64,000 bases of DNA from assembly GCF_001625215.2 (NCBI RefSeq), contig NC_030381.2:5357131-5421130 (forward strand), written 5' to 3'. The position numbers were made by a program, and so were the translations under genes. The stretch is from Daucus carota subsp. sativus. Its lineage: Eukaryota; Streptophyta; Magnoliopsida; Apiales; Apiaceae. The stretch's first letter is position 1, and each line of letters starts with the position of its first letter. Positions 1-11,013 of this stretch are shown piece by piece. A model generated the notes under the pieces. The model was given only the letters and a program-made list of their open reading frames with translations, made no database searches and was not told the DNA's origin.

Positions 1-1097
1 TCAACATCTTGTCCCCAACAGACTTCCCACTCTCACGTGCTATCAGTTGTACTGACCGACATTTATTTATTCTGTTTTTAGTTTTAAAATTTAAATGAAT
101 ACTCCTACCTTTTTTTTGCAGAAGAGGTTCTCCAACCTGTATTAAAATGATATATGTAGTAAAAAAAATTAAATTAAATATTGCTCTTGCTTTTTATTAA
201 AAAGTAATTAAATAAATAATATCAAACCAACTCAATGACAAAGGCATCAAAAATTTTAATAGAAGTATCTAGAGTCCATTATCCCTCCCCAGGTACATCC
301 ACTTGATTAAAAAACAACTTCAGCTTTTAGGAAAAAAAAATAATAACTTCAGCACATTGGGAGGTTTTTTTTTTTTACGAAATTAAAGCACATACTGGTT
401 TTAGTTGTTGCAATAATCGAATAATCTTGCAACAATACAAATTCGACTCTATGTTAAACCACGGGGTACTTTCAGAGAAACTCACCGATGGAGTTCAAAA
501 TATATTAGATAAATAAAATTATTTATGTTAATCATGTAATTATATTATTATACATGTATATCTAACCAATATAACATCAAATACTATTAATATATGATAT
601 ACAAATATCTATTTGTAAGTATTAAAAGCTTTTGCAATCTAAAATTATTACAATGTAATTTATTTATTTTTTTAATAAATGGTCATTTAATTACCTTTAG
701 TTTTATTAAGACAAATCTAACCATAGCTTTCACAAAAATATTAATATTAAGACAAATCTAACCATAGCAGTTATAGAATTGAATATGTTCTTTTTACCAT
801 TAAATTTAATTTAGTTGTTATAAATTTAAAAATGAATATAGAAATTAATTAAATTATTTACATTATATTTTCATTATAACATTTTTATGCAGTAATTAGT
901 ATTGATCTTGGTAACAAATTCATCCTGTACCTATCTAAAATTAAATATTTATTTGCCGACCCTCCTTTCTGAGGCCTTTAAATTGCAATCCAGTCTTTTT
1001 TATTTCCTCGCCATATATTGCATTCTCTTTCCCAAAGTGCCAACACTATCAGCTATATATCCCGTCTCTCCCCACTGAACCCTCCCTTCTCTCATCC
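1..1097. other. AT-rich spacer and probable promoter of the first BOI-like gene
   Basis: No coding region is visible in most of this stretch, which is AT-rich. From about position 960 it resembles the DNA just upstream of the second paralogue (about 9,985-10,139): both contain a TTTAAATTGCAA motif, pyrimidine-rich tracts and a TATATA stretch (about 1,054 here) shortly before the ATG. This shared block is probably the proximal promoter and 5' leader duplicated with the gene. Confidence 0.5.
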
Positions 1098-2524
1098 ATG
1101 GCATTTCATAATAGGAAACAACATAACTTCTCTAGGCAAATCATCAGAAACAACAGGTATAATCATGAATTTTATAGTTTAGCATGTCTTTTAACACTGA
1201 TATATTGTTATGGCCTTTTTATTATCAGTTGAGTTTAATACCGGCATAAAAATATATTTACAGACAACAATATGAGATCAATCAAGTTGCTGCAACCAGC
1301 TTTAACAGTCCTGTCCAGATAGGTAGTGAGATCAATCAAGTTGCTGCAACCAGCTTTAACAGTCCTGTCCAGATAGGTAGTGAGATCAATCAAGTTGCTG
1401 CAACCAGCTTTAACAGTCCTGTCCAGATGGGTAGTGAGATCAATCAAGTTGCTGCAACCAGCTTTAACAGTCCTGTCCAGATGGGTAGTGAGAATCCTTC
1501 AGAGAATCCTTGGATCGGCATGAATCAACCACAACCTAATGCACTGATATCATCTCAAAGTAGTGGACGGGCTAACATGCTACCAAATGGCCAAAGAAAA
1601 CATTTCGGATCAGTTTCAACTGAAAGCCTGGTAAATAATATCAGAACGTCTATTTACCAATCCCAGATTATGCACGTCCCTCAAAATATTAAAGATGAGA
1701 TGATAGTCGTTAGGAACGCTGACGGTTTGCTTTGCAAATGAGTTTTTTTTTTTTTTTTTTAGATTACCGACATCCTTATTTATTATATCATTGTTTTATT
1801 GGTGATATAATATTACTTAGCATTGATAATAAAATAATTAATTCATTAATTGTTGGTATTGACATTAAGGCATATAGTTCTTATGTTTGGTTTGGTTAAG
1901 GTATGTACTGGTATATTATTGATGCAGAGCAAGAGGCTTAAAATGCAATTCCCGAAGAATCAGAACCAAGCAGTGCAACCCGAGACCCCAATCCTGAATA
2001 TATTAAAGGAAAGTGATGCAGAAATTTTGAGCTTAGGGAATTCGAACATGCCATTCCAAGAAGATGTAAAGAATTTCTCTGTTGACAACCAGAAACGGAG
2101 AGAATATGCAACAGGTTGGGAATCCAAGACCATGTCTGCGCATAACAGTTTGGAATTGGCCCGTGCTATGGTTAGGATGCTACATAGGTTTCTACCCCTT
2201 CATAATAGTGCTGAGGAGCACGATGTAAAGTCTTACAATGATTGCAACGTCTCTGAAAAGAACGCACCAAGTAACGCTCAGGTAGTAGCAGTGGAAGATA
2301 TTGGCGGAACTTCTGGGGAGGTGCAGACAGGAGAAGGTAGTGGAGTGAAGAGGATGTGTATGAGCTGCAGAGAAATGGAAATGAGCTTTTTGGCATTGCC
2401 ATGCTGGCATCTGTGCTTTTGCATAGTTTGCGGGACTCGTCAATCCATTCTTCAAGATCCCTGCCCTGTGTGTGAGACTACAATCACTGCAACAGCCCCT
2501 GTTAGCCTCGTCTCAGATGAATGA
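1098..2524 (+). pseudogene. BOI-like RING-finger protein, three exons, stop codon at end of exon 2
   Basis: The gene resembles plant BOI/BRG E3 ubiquitin ligases, nuclear RING proteins of stress and gibberellin responses. Exon 1 is 1098-1156 (MAFHNRKQHNF start), exon 2 is 1264-1741 and exon 3 is 1928-2524. Exon 2 encodes four copies of an 18-residue repeat. Exon 3 encodes an ILNILKESDAEI helical segment typical of the family, then a C-terminal RING with C-x2-C, PCWH, C-x2-C and CPVC, so all eight metal ligands are present. The break is at the exon 2/intron 2 border. Compared with the third paralogue, which reads CAAGAA then GTAAGT, this copy reads AAATGA then GTTTTT. The last in-phase codon is therefore a stop, and the donor is weak. 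Exon 3 itself is open. It may make a short repeat-bearing protein, or splice at another phase-0 GT near 1706-1710 and still produce a RING protein. I treat it as a probable pseudogene. Confidence 0.65.
1274..1489 (+). repeat. Four tandem copies of a 54-bp coding repeat
   Basis: Units begin at 1274, 1328, 1382 and 1436, each exactly 54 bp and nearly identical; a visible change is ATA/ATG in the codon before GGTAGT. Each unit encodes 18 residues starting EINQVAATSFNSPVQ and ending GS. The second and third paralogues carry only one related unit (NNQAAAGFNNPVQMGS). The array is an in-frame expansion specific to the first gene. The near identity of the units suggests it is recent. Confidence 0.95.
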
Positions 2525-5500
2525 TGACAAAATCAAGTGTTGTGTGAAAGAAGCAAGTTAGTGCATGCTTCTGTGTACATTAGTATGAGTTTGTTAAGAC
2601 CAGTTGTCTGTATGGTTAAGCTTGTGTTGTTGCAAGTAATGAAGCTTTTTTCGTAATTTGTCCTAATGAATCTCTGTTGATTCCAAGTTATCCGACTACT
2701 AATTAGCCAGGGACTATCTTCTAAGTTGCCCAACTACTGAAATATTTTCAAAAACTGATCATCGAAAAATTGTTTTGATAATGTGCACACTGTTGAGCTG
2801 GCTGCACGTATGCATTAGCTAATTCATTCAACTTTAAGTTAATATGTTTGCTTTTTTCCATTTTTTTGCTAATTAGTTTCTTGGTTTGCTATTATACAAC
2901 ACATTTGCAGTGTGTTTGTAAAATGTTACACGTCCATTTGTAAGTTCAAACAAGTTCTCTATGACTTATTTGAAAATTTAAGTTTAATTTCAAATTTAAA
3001 ATATATTTAATTAAATAATTCATCTGGATATCGATCATTAACAGAATTTGTATTAGTATTTTATGAAATCTAAAATATTTAAATACAACATTGTCTCAAG
3101 TAAATTAATTATTAACATTTAAAGCTATTTATTTTCCTTGTAACACCAAATAAGCTGATGTGTGTGTCCATCTATATATTGTAGAAGAGGCAATAACAAA
3201 GAGTCTGAGGCAGATGAAGTAACTGATGTTAGGAAGAGGCAATAACAAACATGCATAAGTTGTAGATTTTGTGGACTATGACTGAGGGAGTGAGGGTTGT
3301 AATTTGGCATTTAAAGCTGAACTTAGGAAAATAATTCCTTGTGTTATTTCAGTCAATAGAAGATTCATACTGGTTTTGATCATACTGGTTTTTACGGCTG
3401 AATTTGAAGCCGTAAAAACCAAGAAAGTTATTGCAGAAAGCCAAGGAGAATCGTAGTTTAAATTTTTTGACATGCAACGTGCATGCTTCCTGCGTCATCT
3501 TCTTAAAAGATATAATAACTAACAATTTAAAACCCAAGCCTACTAAATTATTCATATATGTGTCATGTTATCTAAAAAAAACACAACTTAAAATACCTAA
3601 CATTACTCGGAAAGAAAACCGTGCATCACTTCAGAGAAGATCTCAGTAATACCCGATCCAATTTTATAACAAAAGGTACCACCCCACAGGCTTCATTACA
3701 AGATTTTGAAAGGTGGTACCACAATCCTTCTTCAACAATTTATGTTGTATGCGGTCGCAGAGAATGGAATATAATAATTAAAAATTAATCAAATTAATAT
3801 AGATAGAATGAAAGTTAATTTTGAAAACAAATTAGCTGAGTAAAAATTATTATGATAAAATTTGAGAAAAAAATACGTATAAAAGAGATAGACGATCTCT
3901 TTCCGAAATTGGGAAAATGATATCCAACAATAGATAGGAGGATGAAATGAAATTATAAACAATTTTCATTTCATTTTTTCAATATTCATTCATCCCAATC
4001 AAATATAACATTGTTCAAGAAGGTGACTCTGCTGATCCAAAAATTCCAAAGTTTCACTGTTACTTTTCCATTTTACTGAGATCTCGCGGTCTTGGAACCA
4101 CTGATGTCTAAGTCAATTTAAACGTTGCACGTAACGTAAGATTGCACCCGTTATTCTCATTTTACAAAGTGTGACATATCAATATATAAGGGTTGCATTA
4201 TTATATTAAATAATATTCTTAACTAGAATTTGGAAAAAAGTGAAGAAAATTTTTAAAATATGAAATATCTTTTGTACTTAAAATATACTCATAACTTTGG
4301 CCTGAATGGAGACATGAGTTTTGTCTTCTGATCATTTCGTGTTTGAGAGATCAAAAATAAATGAACTTCGGAACAAATTGAGTAGCCGGTTTTGGAGCAA
4401 AGTTTATGAAGATAAGGAAGGATTATTTTATGTATTCACATTCACAATGGCGGTGCGTCTAGTGTGGAAAGGGAAGAGGAATTGACTAGAAGATCAACAC
4501 AAAGACCTGTGACATGTCAGTTGGATGCAGCATTCTATATTAATGGCAAGCATGTATGGTTTGTATATATATGCAACTCAATATACTGTAGAATGCTAAA
4601 ATCATAAACATGTCATCTGATGTATGCTGATCATGTATGTGTTTCTCATGCACACTATTAAAAGAGAATTTATTGGATTTTGAGCGCCAGCTTAGGTCCT
4701 CTTTCATTTCCTTTTTCCTTTCTTTTTAACCCTTTGTTTAAATTTCAATTACTTTTAAAAATTATCTCAATCATTTTTTTACGGTTTCATTTTAATTTGG
4801 TATATCCTATATATACTCAACGGGTTCCATTATTTCCCCACTTTTTCTCTACTATATCTCATTTATATATAAAAAATCAATGAATCTCACCACTCCACTC
4901 ACTTTTCTTCTTTTTCAACTATTTTATACATATTTCTTGATCTGTGTGCCCAAATCAAACCTAAAGAATTGGCCGGGATGGAAGCGTAAATAAAAAGTAA
5001 CAGCAACACTAATATTAAAAAGAAATTAACTGCACATATGTGACAAATTAAGGGATGCAGACTGTTGTCCCCATTTACTACATTTAAGCTCTCGTGAGAG
5101 CAAGGCCGGTGAGCTTTCCAATGCGCGCTAATATTTATCAAAAGTTTACAGTGCATAACAATGAAAAATGTTTAGGCATCCTCTCAAAACACACCATGAA
5201 TGTCTGACAAATTAGGAAACATGGCCAACATATTCTGGTCTTCCAAGTTCCAGTCACGTGAATTCAGCTGGTCACAAAGGCGGTCATCTTTGCTGAAATA
5301 GATGTATAATATTGTTTACAGCTAGCTGTGTTCTGGAACCCTGTAATAGACGATACTCGAATTGTACTCAGCTACGATTCTCATATTCTAAAAATAGATA
5401 ACTAATCGATCAAATTCGTATTAGATTTTTTATTAGAAGATTAAACATACAGATTTCTCTGGAATGGGATCAAAATCATCTCATGCCTTGTCACGTGAAA

Positions 5501-5655
5501 TGGCTGGGCCCTGGGGTCACAATTGTAGACAATATACTGTAATATTGATGACTAAAATGGACTCTAGTGCTTGGAATTCAAGTTGCAAGTTTCATGCTTC
5601 CCTAGACAGATAAAGCTATAATATGGAGTAGATTTTATGGTGCAATAGCAAGTTA
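2525..5655. other. Spacer without a recognisable gene
   Basis: From 2,525 to about 2,940 the sequence is the 3' flank of the first BOI-like gene and is related to about 11,040-11,860 behind the second. The rest is AT-rich with only short, low-complexity open frames. A 9-bp inverted repeat, GGTACCACC at 3675 and GGTGGTACC at 3712, is the only local structure I noted. I see no conserved protein or RNA gene. Confidence 0.6.
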
Positions 5656-6018
5656 CAGAGGTGTAATTAACTCGTTTAACTAGGCTCGACTCGGCTCGTT
5701 TAGTTAAACGAGCTGAGCTCGGGCAAAGGTTCTGGATCATTTAATTAAACGAGCCGGCTCGACTCAACTCGTGAAATTAAACGAGCCGAGTTCGGGTAGA
5801 GATTTACACTCGATTAAGTGTAAAATTAAACGATCCGCTCGCTCGACTCGCTAAAACCGGCGCGTTTAGCTAAACGAGCCGGCTCAACACGACTCGTGAA
5901 AATAAACGAGTCGAGTTCGGGCATGGATTTAGACTCGATTAGTCAAACGAGCCGACTCGGCTCGGCTCGAATTACGCCCAGCTCGAAACTCGGCTCACTC
6001 GGCCCGAATTACACCCGA
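5656..6018. mobile_element. hAT-like MITE rich in inverted CTCG/CGAG motifs
   Basis: The ends are inverted versions of GGTGTAATT: left CAGAGGTGTAATT, right AATTACACCCGA. They are flanked by a likely 8-bp target duplication, GCAAGTTA (5648-5655) and GCAAGTCA (6019-6026), with one mismatch. The interior is filled with degenerate alternating GGCTCG and CGAGCC motifs that can pair with each other. Length (363 bp), absence of coding potential and 8-bp duplication fit a non-autonomous hAT element. Confidence 0.75.
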
Positions 6019-6237
6019 GCAAGTCAAACATTCTAGTTAAACGGGTAAATTTAGCTGCACTCTCAAAAATTGTTGTCACACTTGCTTGGGTAAAGAATTT
6101 TAAAAATAAATTCTATGTATTTATCAATTTAATATGTAGGCCTTCTAATAAATTATGGAAAGTTGTTTGTGTATAACATGACAATTAACAAAAGGCCTGG
6201 GTTGAATAAATGATATCAGAACTGAAAAAGCATAGGT

Positions 6238-7150
6238 TTTTAGGAGCGCGAGGAGTTGGTGTATATTCGAACCATACAAGATATGTATTTAGTAACGTGG
6301 ATTGGAGATACTCAGTATCTTTCAGTTGAGGTGATACTTCATCAAAGCTGGGTATTAAGCTCTTTGCTTTTTATAGTTATTTTGGATGTGGTTACCCATG
6401 ACATTCAAGCTCATGTACCTTGGTGTATGTCATTTGCTGATGATATTGTATTAATCGCTGAGTCTCGGAACGAGGTTAATGCAAATTTAGAACGGTGTTG
6501 TGCATCATTAGAGAGTTATATATTGCGTCTGAGCCGTTCTAAAACTGAGTACCTCGGTGGCAATCTCAGCGAGGAGATTCATGAGGATGATGTAAGTATT
6601 ACGGAAGCCCGTGTATCACCAACTAATACCTTTATAAGTACTTAGGCTTTATCATCCAGGGTAATGATGATATTTTTACGGATTTGACGTATCATATTTC
6701 GGCAGGTTGGCTTCGCTAGAGGGTTGCTACTAGCGTGTTGTGTGATAAAAGTGTACCTTTAAGATTGCAGGATAAATTCTATCGTGTAGCAGTGATGCCG
6801 TCATTACTATATGGTTATGAGTGTCGGCCATTGAGAAACGCTAAAGAACGTGGGCTAAAGATAGTAAAATGGTGTATCTTGCATTGGATTTGTGGTAGCA
6901 CCATGATAGATTATATATCGAACGTTACTTTTCGACACTTTTTAGGTGTTGAGTCTATTTCTAAGAAAATAAGAGAGAGGCGTTTACATTGGTATGGACA
7001 CGTTCCGCGAAAATGTAACTCAGCCACGGTTACAAGGGTTGAACGTAAGCTATTGAATTATGTTTGGACATGGGAGTCTTAAATCTCACGGGTGATATGA
7101 CATTAGATAAGAAGGATTGGAGATGGCGTATTAAGTTGTTCAGCTCAGTG
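6238..7150 (+). mobile_element. RTE-type LINE remnant, 3' part of reverse transcriptase
   Basis: Conceptual peptides match the C-terminal part of the common plant LINE reverse transcriptase. In order they contain the active-site region WCMSFADDIVLI (about 6,420-6,460), LSRSKTEYL, a YLG...IIQGND segment (about 6,640-6,665), VLCDKSVPLRLQDKFYRV, PSLLYGYEC, WICG, IRERRLHWYGHV (about 6,970-7,005) and finally DMTLDKKDWRWRIKLF (7,094-7,141). The frame changes at least twice (around 6,640 and 7,080), and stop codons separate the blocks. The N-terminal endonuclease and first RT motifs are missing. It is a dead, 5'-truncated copy, as expected from target-primed reverse transcription. Confidence 0.88.
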
Positions 7151-7167
7151 TCGTGGTTTACCAAAGG

Positions 7168-7560
7168 TTAGTTCACTCTAAAGAAACTCATGGCTCAAGT
7201 CTTGTGGTTTATAGTTGGTCAATTCACTTTGAAGAATCTCATGACTTTTATTGGCTTCAATTTTGAAAGTTATGGCACTCGGAATTAAAGAAAAGTCTCA
7301 AATCATTCAATGACAGAGGATTTCATGACAAATATAAGAATGATTGAAGACGACGTACTGGAGTGGTTGAAACTCAGTCACGTATAGAGAGGGTTAGTTT
7401 CCTCGGAAGAAACTCATGTCTTATGTCTCATGATTAATTGTGGGTTAATTCACTTTGAAGAATCTCTTGGCCTTTATTGGCTCTATTTTTTAGGGTTATG
7501 ACACTCTGGTTTGAAGAAAACACCCAGACCGAGGATTTCATGAAAAAGGATGAGTCCCGT
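7168..7560 (+). repeat. Imperfect tandem duplication of about 220 bp after the LINE remnant
   Basis: Two related blocks start at about 7,168 and 7,390. Both contain GAAACTCATG, AATTCACTTTGAAGAATCTC, TTTATTGGCT, a TTATGRCACTC stretch and GAGGATTTCATGA in the same order. They directly follow the end of the LINE reading frame, so they may be its 3' untranslated tail, duplicated. No coding function is seen. Confidence 0.6.
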
Positions 7561-7680
7561 GTAAAGAAAATCATGGACCAATGTACTATTTACATATATA
7601 TATCACATAATAGTTTGTCTTGCACAAAATCGGGGTCTTCATGCAATGAGTCTCACTACTCTTTTAGAACAAGGACATGA

Positions 7681-10139
7681 TTTGCATACATTTTATTCTT
7701 CCCACACCGGGTTTAAAGTGAAATATTGGGTTTGGTTTATTTAAATTTCAATAATATAAATTATCTTAATATGTATTCTCTCAATTTTTATATCTAATAT
7801 TTATTTTATAGCTAATTTTGTTCAGTAAATTGAATATATGTATTGATTCTAATATTATAGTTTTAAAATGTAGCATTAAATTTATAGATGTATTTTGATT
7901 ATAAAATAATATTTTTTTTATTGAATTTTGTTAATAAAATAATTTTTTGTAATTGGACTGTAAAAATATATTTTAGAAAAGTTAACACATCTGTATAGAT
8001 TATAAAATTAAAAGACTATAAATAGAAGTAGCTGTTAAATTAAATTTTGGAGGTCAAGCGGCACAAATTTTTTAATATTTCACTCTTAATAATTTGATCT
8101 TAATTAAATAGGTATAATTAACAAAACATTTACTGAGTTAAGATTAATATAATATAGCTTTCATTTGTGAATATATAAAATACAACTGATTATTAATTAA
8201 TTAATTTTCTTACAAGATCATAAATGTGAGTAAAACAAAAAAACCAAGTTTACACAAGTATATTATAAATCCACTTAAAAAGAAATTTAACTTTCGATAA
8301 TTCAAAATTTTCTTCCAATTTCAAATTCAAATTAAATTGAAAAGATAACACCATGTTTCAACATTTTTTATAACTAAATAAAATAAAGTAATCTTATACA
8401 TATATTTTATGTAATTACGATTCATTTCATTTCATTCTAGGTTTAGATAACCCTAGATCGTTATTATTCTTTATATGCTTTCTATCGGTGATGAATATTA
8501 GGATCATCTAGTTATTATTTGTAAGATTATAATGATTACATTTATGATTCATCATTGTATACTTTGTTATGATCAATTTTAATATAGTAATAACACAGAT
8601 AAATTAAGTACTAGTGATCCTAAACCTAGATGACAGAAGTATTACGCGTACCGCCACAAATTCATCAGAAAAGAATTCCTGGTCGTCTGAAAACCATTGT
8701 GTTTTTCGTAGGTTTATAAAATTCTTACACCATTAGATAAACTTATTATCTCTTCGTCAATGATAAGATTTAAACTTTTAAAATATCAATAATTATGTGA
8801 AATATGACTAATTTTAAATGAGATATAAAATTTTATATAATATGGATGATTTAGAAGTTTATCACTAAATTATGTACTTAAAATATTTTCTAATAATTTT
8901 CATTACTAATATACTATGATTTAATATATTTCATAATAAAATATCTAAATAAAGTTTAATATGAGTTCTAGTCGAAAATAGATTATGTATTCAAATATCA
9001 ACAAAAATATAATTATACTTTTCAAATTATATATGAGTATTCACACGAGCTCATTTAACTGGTATCAACTACTTTTTTTTTCTTTCCTCATGATTTAATA
9101 AATTTTGAATATTGTCTAATTGGAAAATATAATAATATTATATATTTTAATATTATTATATTGAAACTTGGAAAGAATATATAGTTAAAAAATTATTATA
9201 TAATTGAGTTTTATAAGGAAATTTACATTTTGAAATAATATATGCTTTACAACTTTGAAAATATATCATAAATTTTTAAATAAATTTTATGTGAAATTCA
9301 CTAATACATGACCTATTAGAACATCTCCAATAATGATAATGATGATCTGCTAAACTGAATATGCATGAGTGTCTCTGAGAACACTATTGTTTTGTTGCTA
9401 TTGTTTTGTTGCTGCACTTTTTAAGAAGTGCACAACAATTGTTTTCACTTTTATAGTTAATATTGATCATAAAAGAGACAATAATTTTTTATATTGGAAT
9501 GATGAAATTCATGTATATTATCTATAAATTTTATTTTTAACATAGATCTTATCTAAGTATTTTGTAGGGTTGTCGAATACTTATTATGTTATTTAATGTT
9601 AAAAAGACTATTATCTCACATATATATATATATAATAAATTTTTTAATTATATTAAAATTTTATATTACATGATTATAAATTTTGGATATATATTTAAAA
9701 TATTAAACAAAAAAATATAAAGAATGGATGCTATAAAATATGGAATATTACCATAATAAAGATTGGAAATACTATTAAAAAAAATTCTATAAAAAGTTTT
9801 ATTGAATTCATTGATAACCGCAAATTTTACAAAGAAAGTGTGAGCATTATTATTAATTTCTTAACTATTAAACATTTCTAAATATTTGCATTTACCATTA
9901 TGATGTTAAATCCTACTAAAAATTTAAAACAATATTATTGGAATTTTAGTTAGAATTCATTGTCTTTTGGTTTCACTTTGCATTCCCCCCACTCTCGAAG
10001 TCTTTAAATTGCAACCAACCTCATTCATTGCTCCCCTATGTATTCACATCTTCATTGCAACCAACCTCATTCATTGCTCCCCAACAACATACTCACATCT
10101 TTCTAAGTCCCAACGTTATAAGTATATATACCTCATCCA
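7681..10139. other. AT-rich spacer ending in the promoter of the second BOI-like gene
   Basis: This stretch is mostly A and T with no plausible gene. From about 9,400, and clearly from 9,846, it resembles 12,254-12,677 upstream of the third paralogue, including GAAGTGCACAACAATTGTTT and CATTATTATTAATTTCTTAA. Within 9,985-10,100 a leader phrase (CAACCTCATTCATTGCTCCC) occurs twice, a small direct duplication. TATATA near 10,125 is a candidate TATA box. Confidence 0.6.
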
Positions 10140-11013
10140 ATGGCATTTCAAACTAGGTACTACTATAGAAAAATCATCACAACCAAGAGGTACTAAAACT
10201 ACAAACATATCATGCCAGTGTGTATGCAGAATTTGATATTTTAAGTAATAGCATGTTTTAAATATTGTTATCCGTATCTTAATTTTTCGTTGAGGTTTAT
10301 ATGGGTGTAATATCTTTTGCAGACAGTTTGTGAACAATCAAGCAGCTGCAGGGTTTAACAATCCTGTGCAGATGGGTAGTGCGAATCCTTTTGCTACTAC
10401 AGTGGAGGATCCTTGGCTCGGTATTAATCCTGTGTTAGGTTCAAACAATATGGTGATTCAACCGCTAATGAATGCAACAATTTCTGCTCATAATGGACCT
10501 GCTAACATGCAGCTCCCAAATGGCCAAAGAAAACGTTCCAGAGTATCAATAAACCAGGTTAACAATCAAAATGTTTATTATCCAGTCCTCGATTATGCTC
10601 CTCAACATATTCAGAGTATCCTGAATATATTGAAAGAACAAGATGCGGAAATTACAAACTTGTGGGCATTCAACAATGCACTCCGTGAAGTTGTAAAGGA
10701 TCTTGTTGATGAGAACCAGAAATTGATAGAATGTGCAATCACATGGAAAATCAAGACTGTGTCTCTGCATACCGAATTAGAAGCTGCCATGGCAGAGGTT
10801 AGGAGGCTGCAGGGGCTTGTGGCCGCAAATTGTGCTGTGGCGGCCTCCCATGAGGAGCAAGAAGTACGGTCTTACTGTGGTAGCAACGTCTCTGCTGAGA
10901 ACACACCAGAGAACTCTCAGTCAGTGGCAAAGGTAGAAGACGGTGAAACTGCGGCTGAGGAGGTGCAGACTGGAGCTGCTGAGATGGGGGAAGGTAGTGC
11001 GAGACTACCATGA
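10140..11013 (+). CDS. BOI-like protein without its RING domain
   Basis: Exon 1 is 10140-10189 (MAFQTRYYYRK start) and exon 2 is 10323-11013, joined in phase at an AG|A arginine codon, giving 246 residues. The protein has one NNQAAAGFNNPVQMGS unit, an asparagine-rich N-terminal part, and the family's helical central region (SILNILKEQDAEI ... LREVVKDLVDENQKL), probably a coiled coil. It then ends in GEGSARLP. Compared with the first paralogue, about 130 bp are missing between GGTAGTG and CGAGACTAC, which removes the whole RING. The border between exons 2 and 3 is also absent, so that intron has been lost with flanking coding sequence. The frame is open from start to stop. If expressed it could still dimerise but could not act as an E3 ligase. 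It may be a dominant-negative partner or a decaying gene. Confidence 0.65.

Noticed and set aside
1274-1489. CRISPR-like array
   Set aside because: The units are contiguous without spacers, keep a coding frame and lie in a plant gene; it is a coding minisatellite.
3675-3720. Inverted repeat GGTACCACC/GGTGGTACC as terminator or MITE
   Set aside because: Only 9 bp of pairing, no target duplication and no gene beside it; may be chance.
5656-6018. Centromeric or satellite DNA because of dense CTCG motifs
   Set aside because: The block has terminal inverted repeats and an 8-bp target duplication, so it is a single MITE.
9340-9440. Harbinger-like left end (GAACATCTCCAATAATG)
   Set aside because: No matching right end or TAA pair was found nearby.
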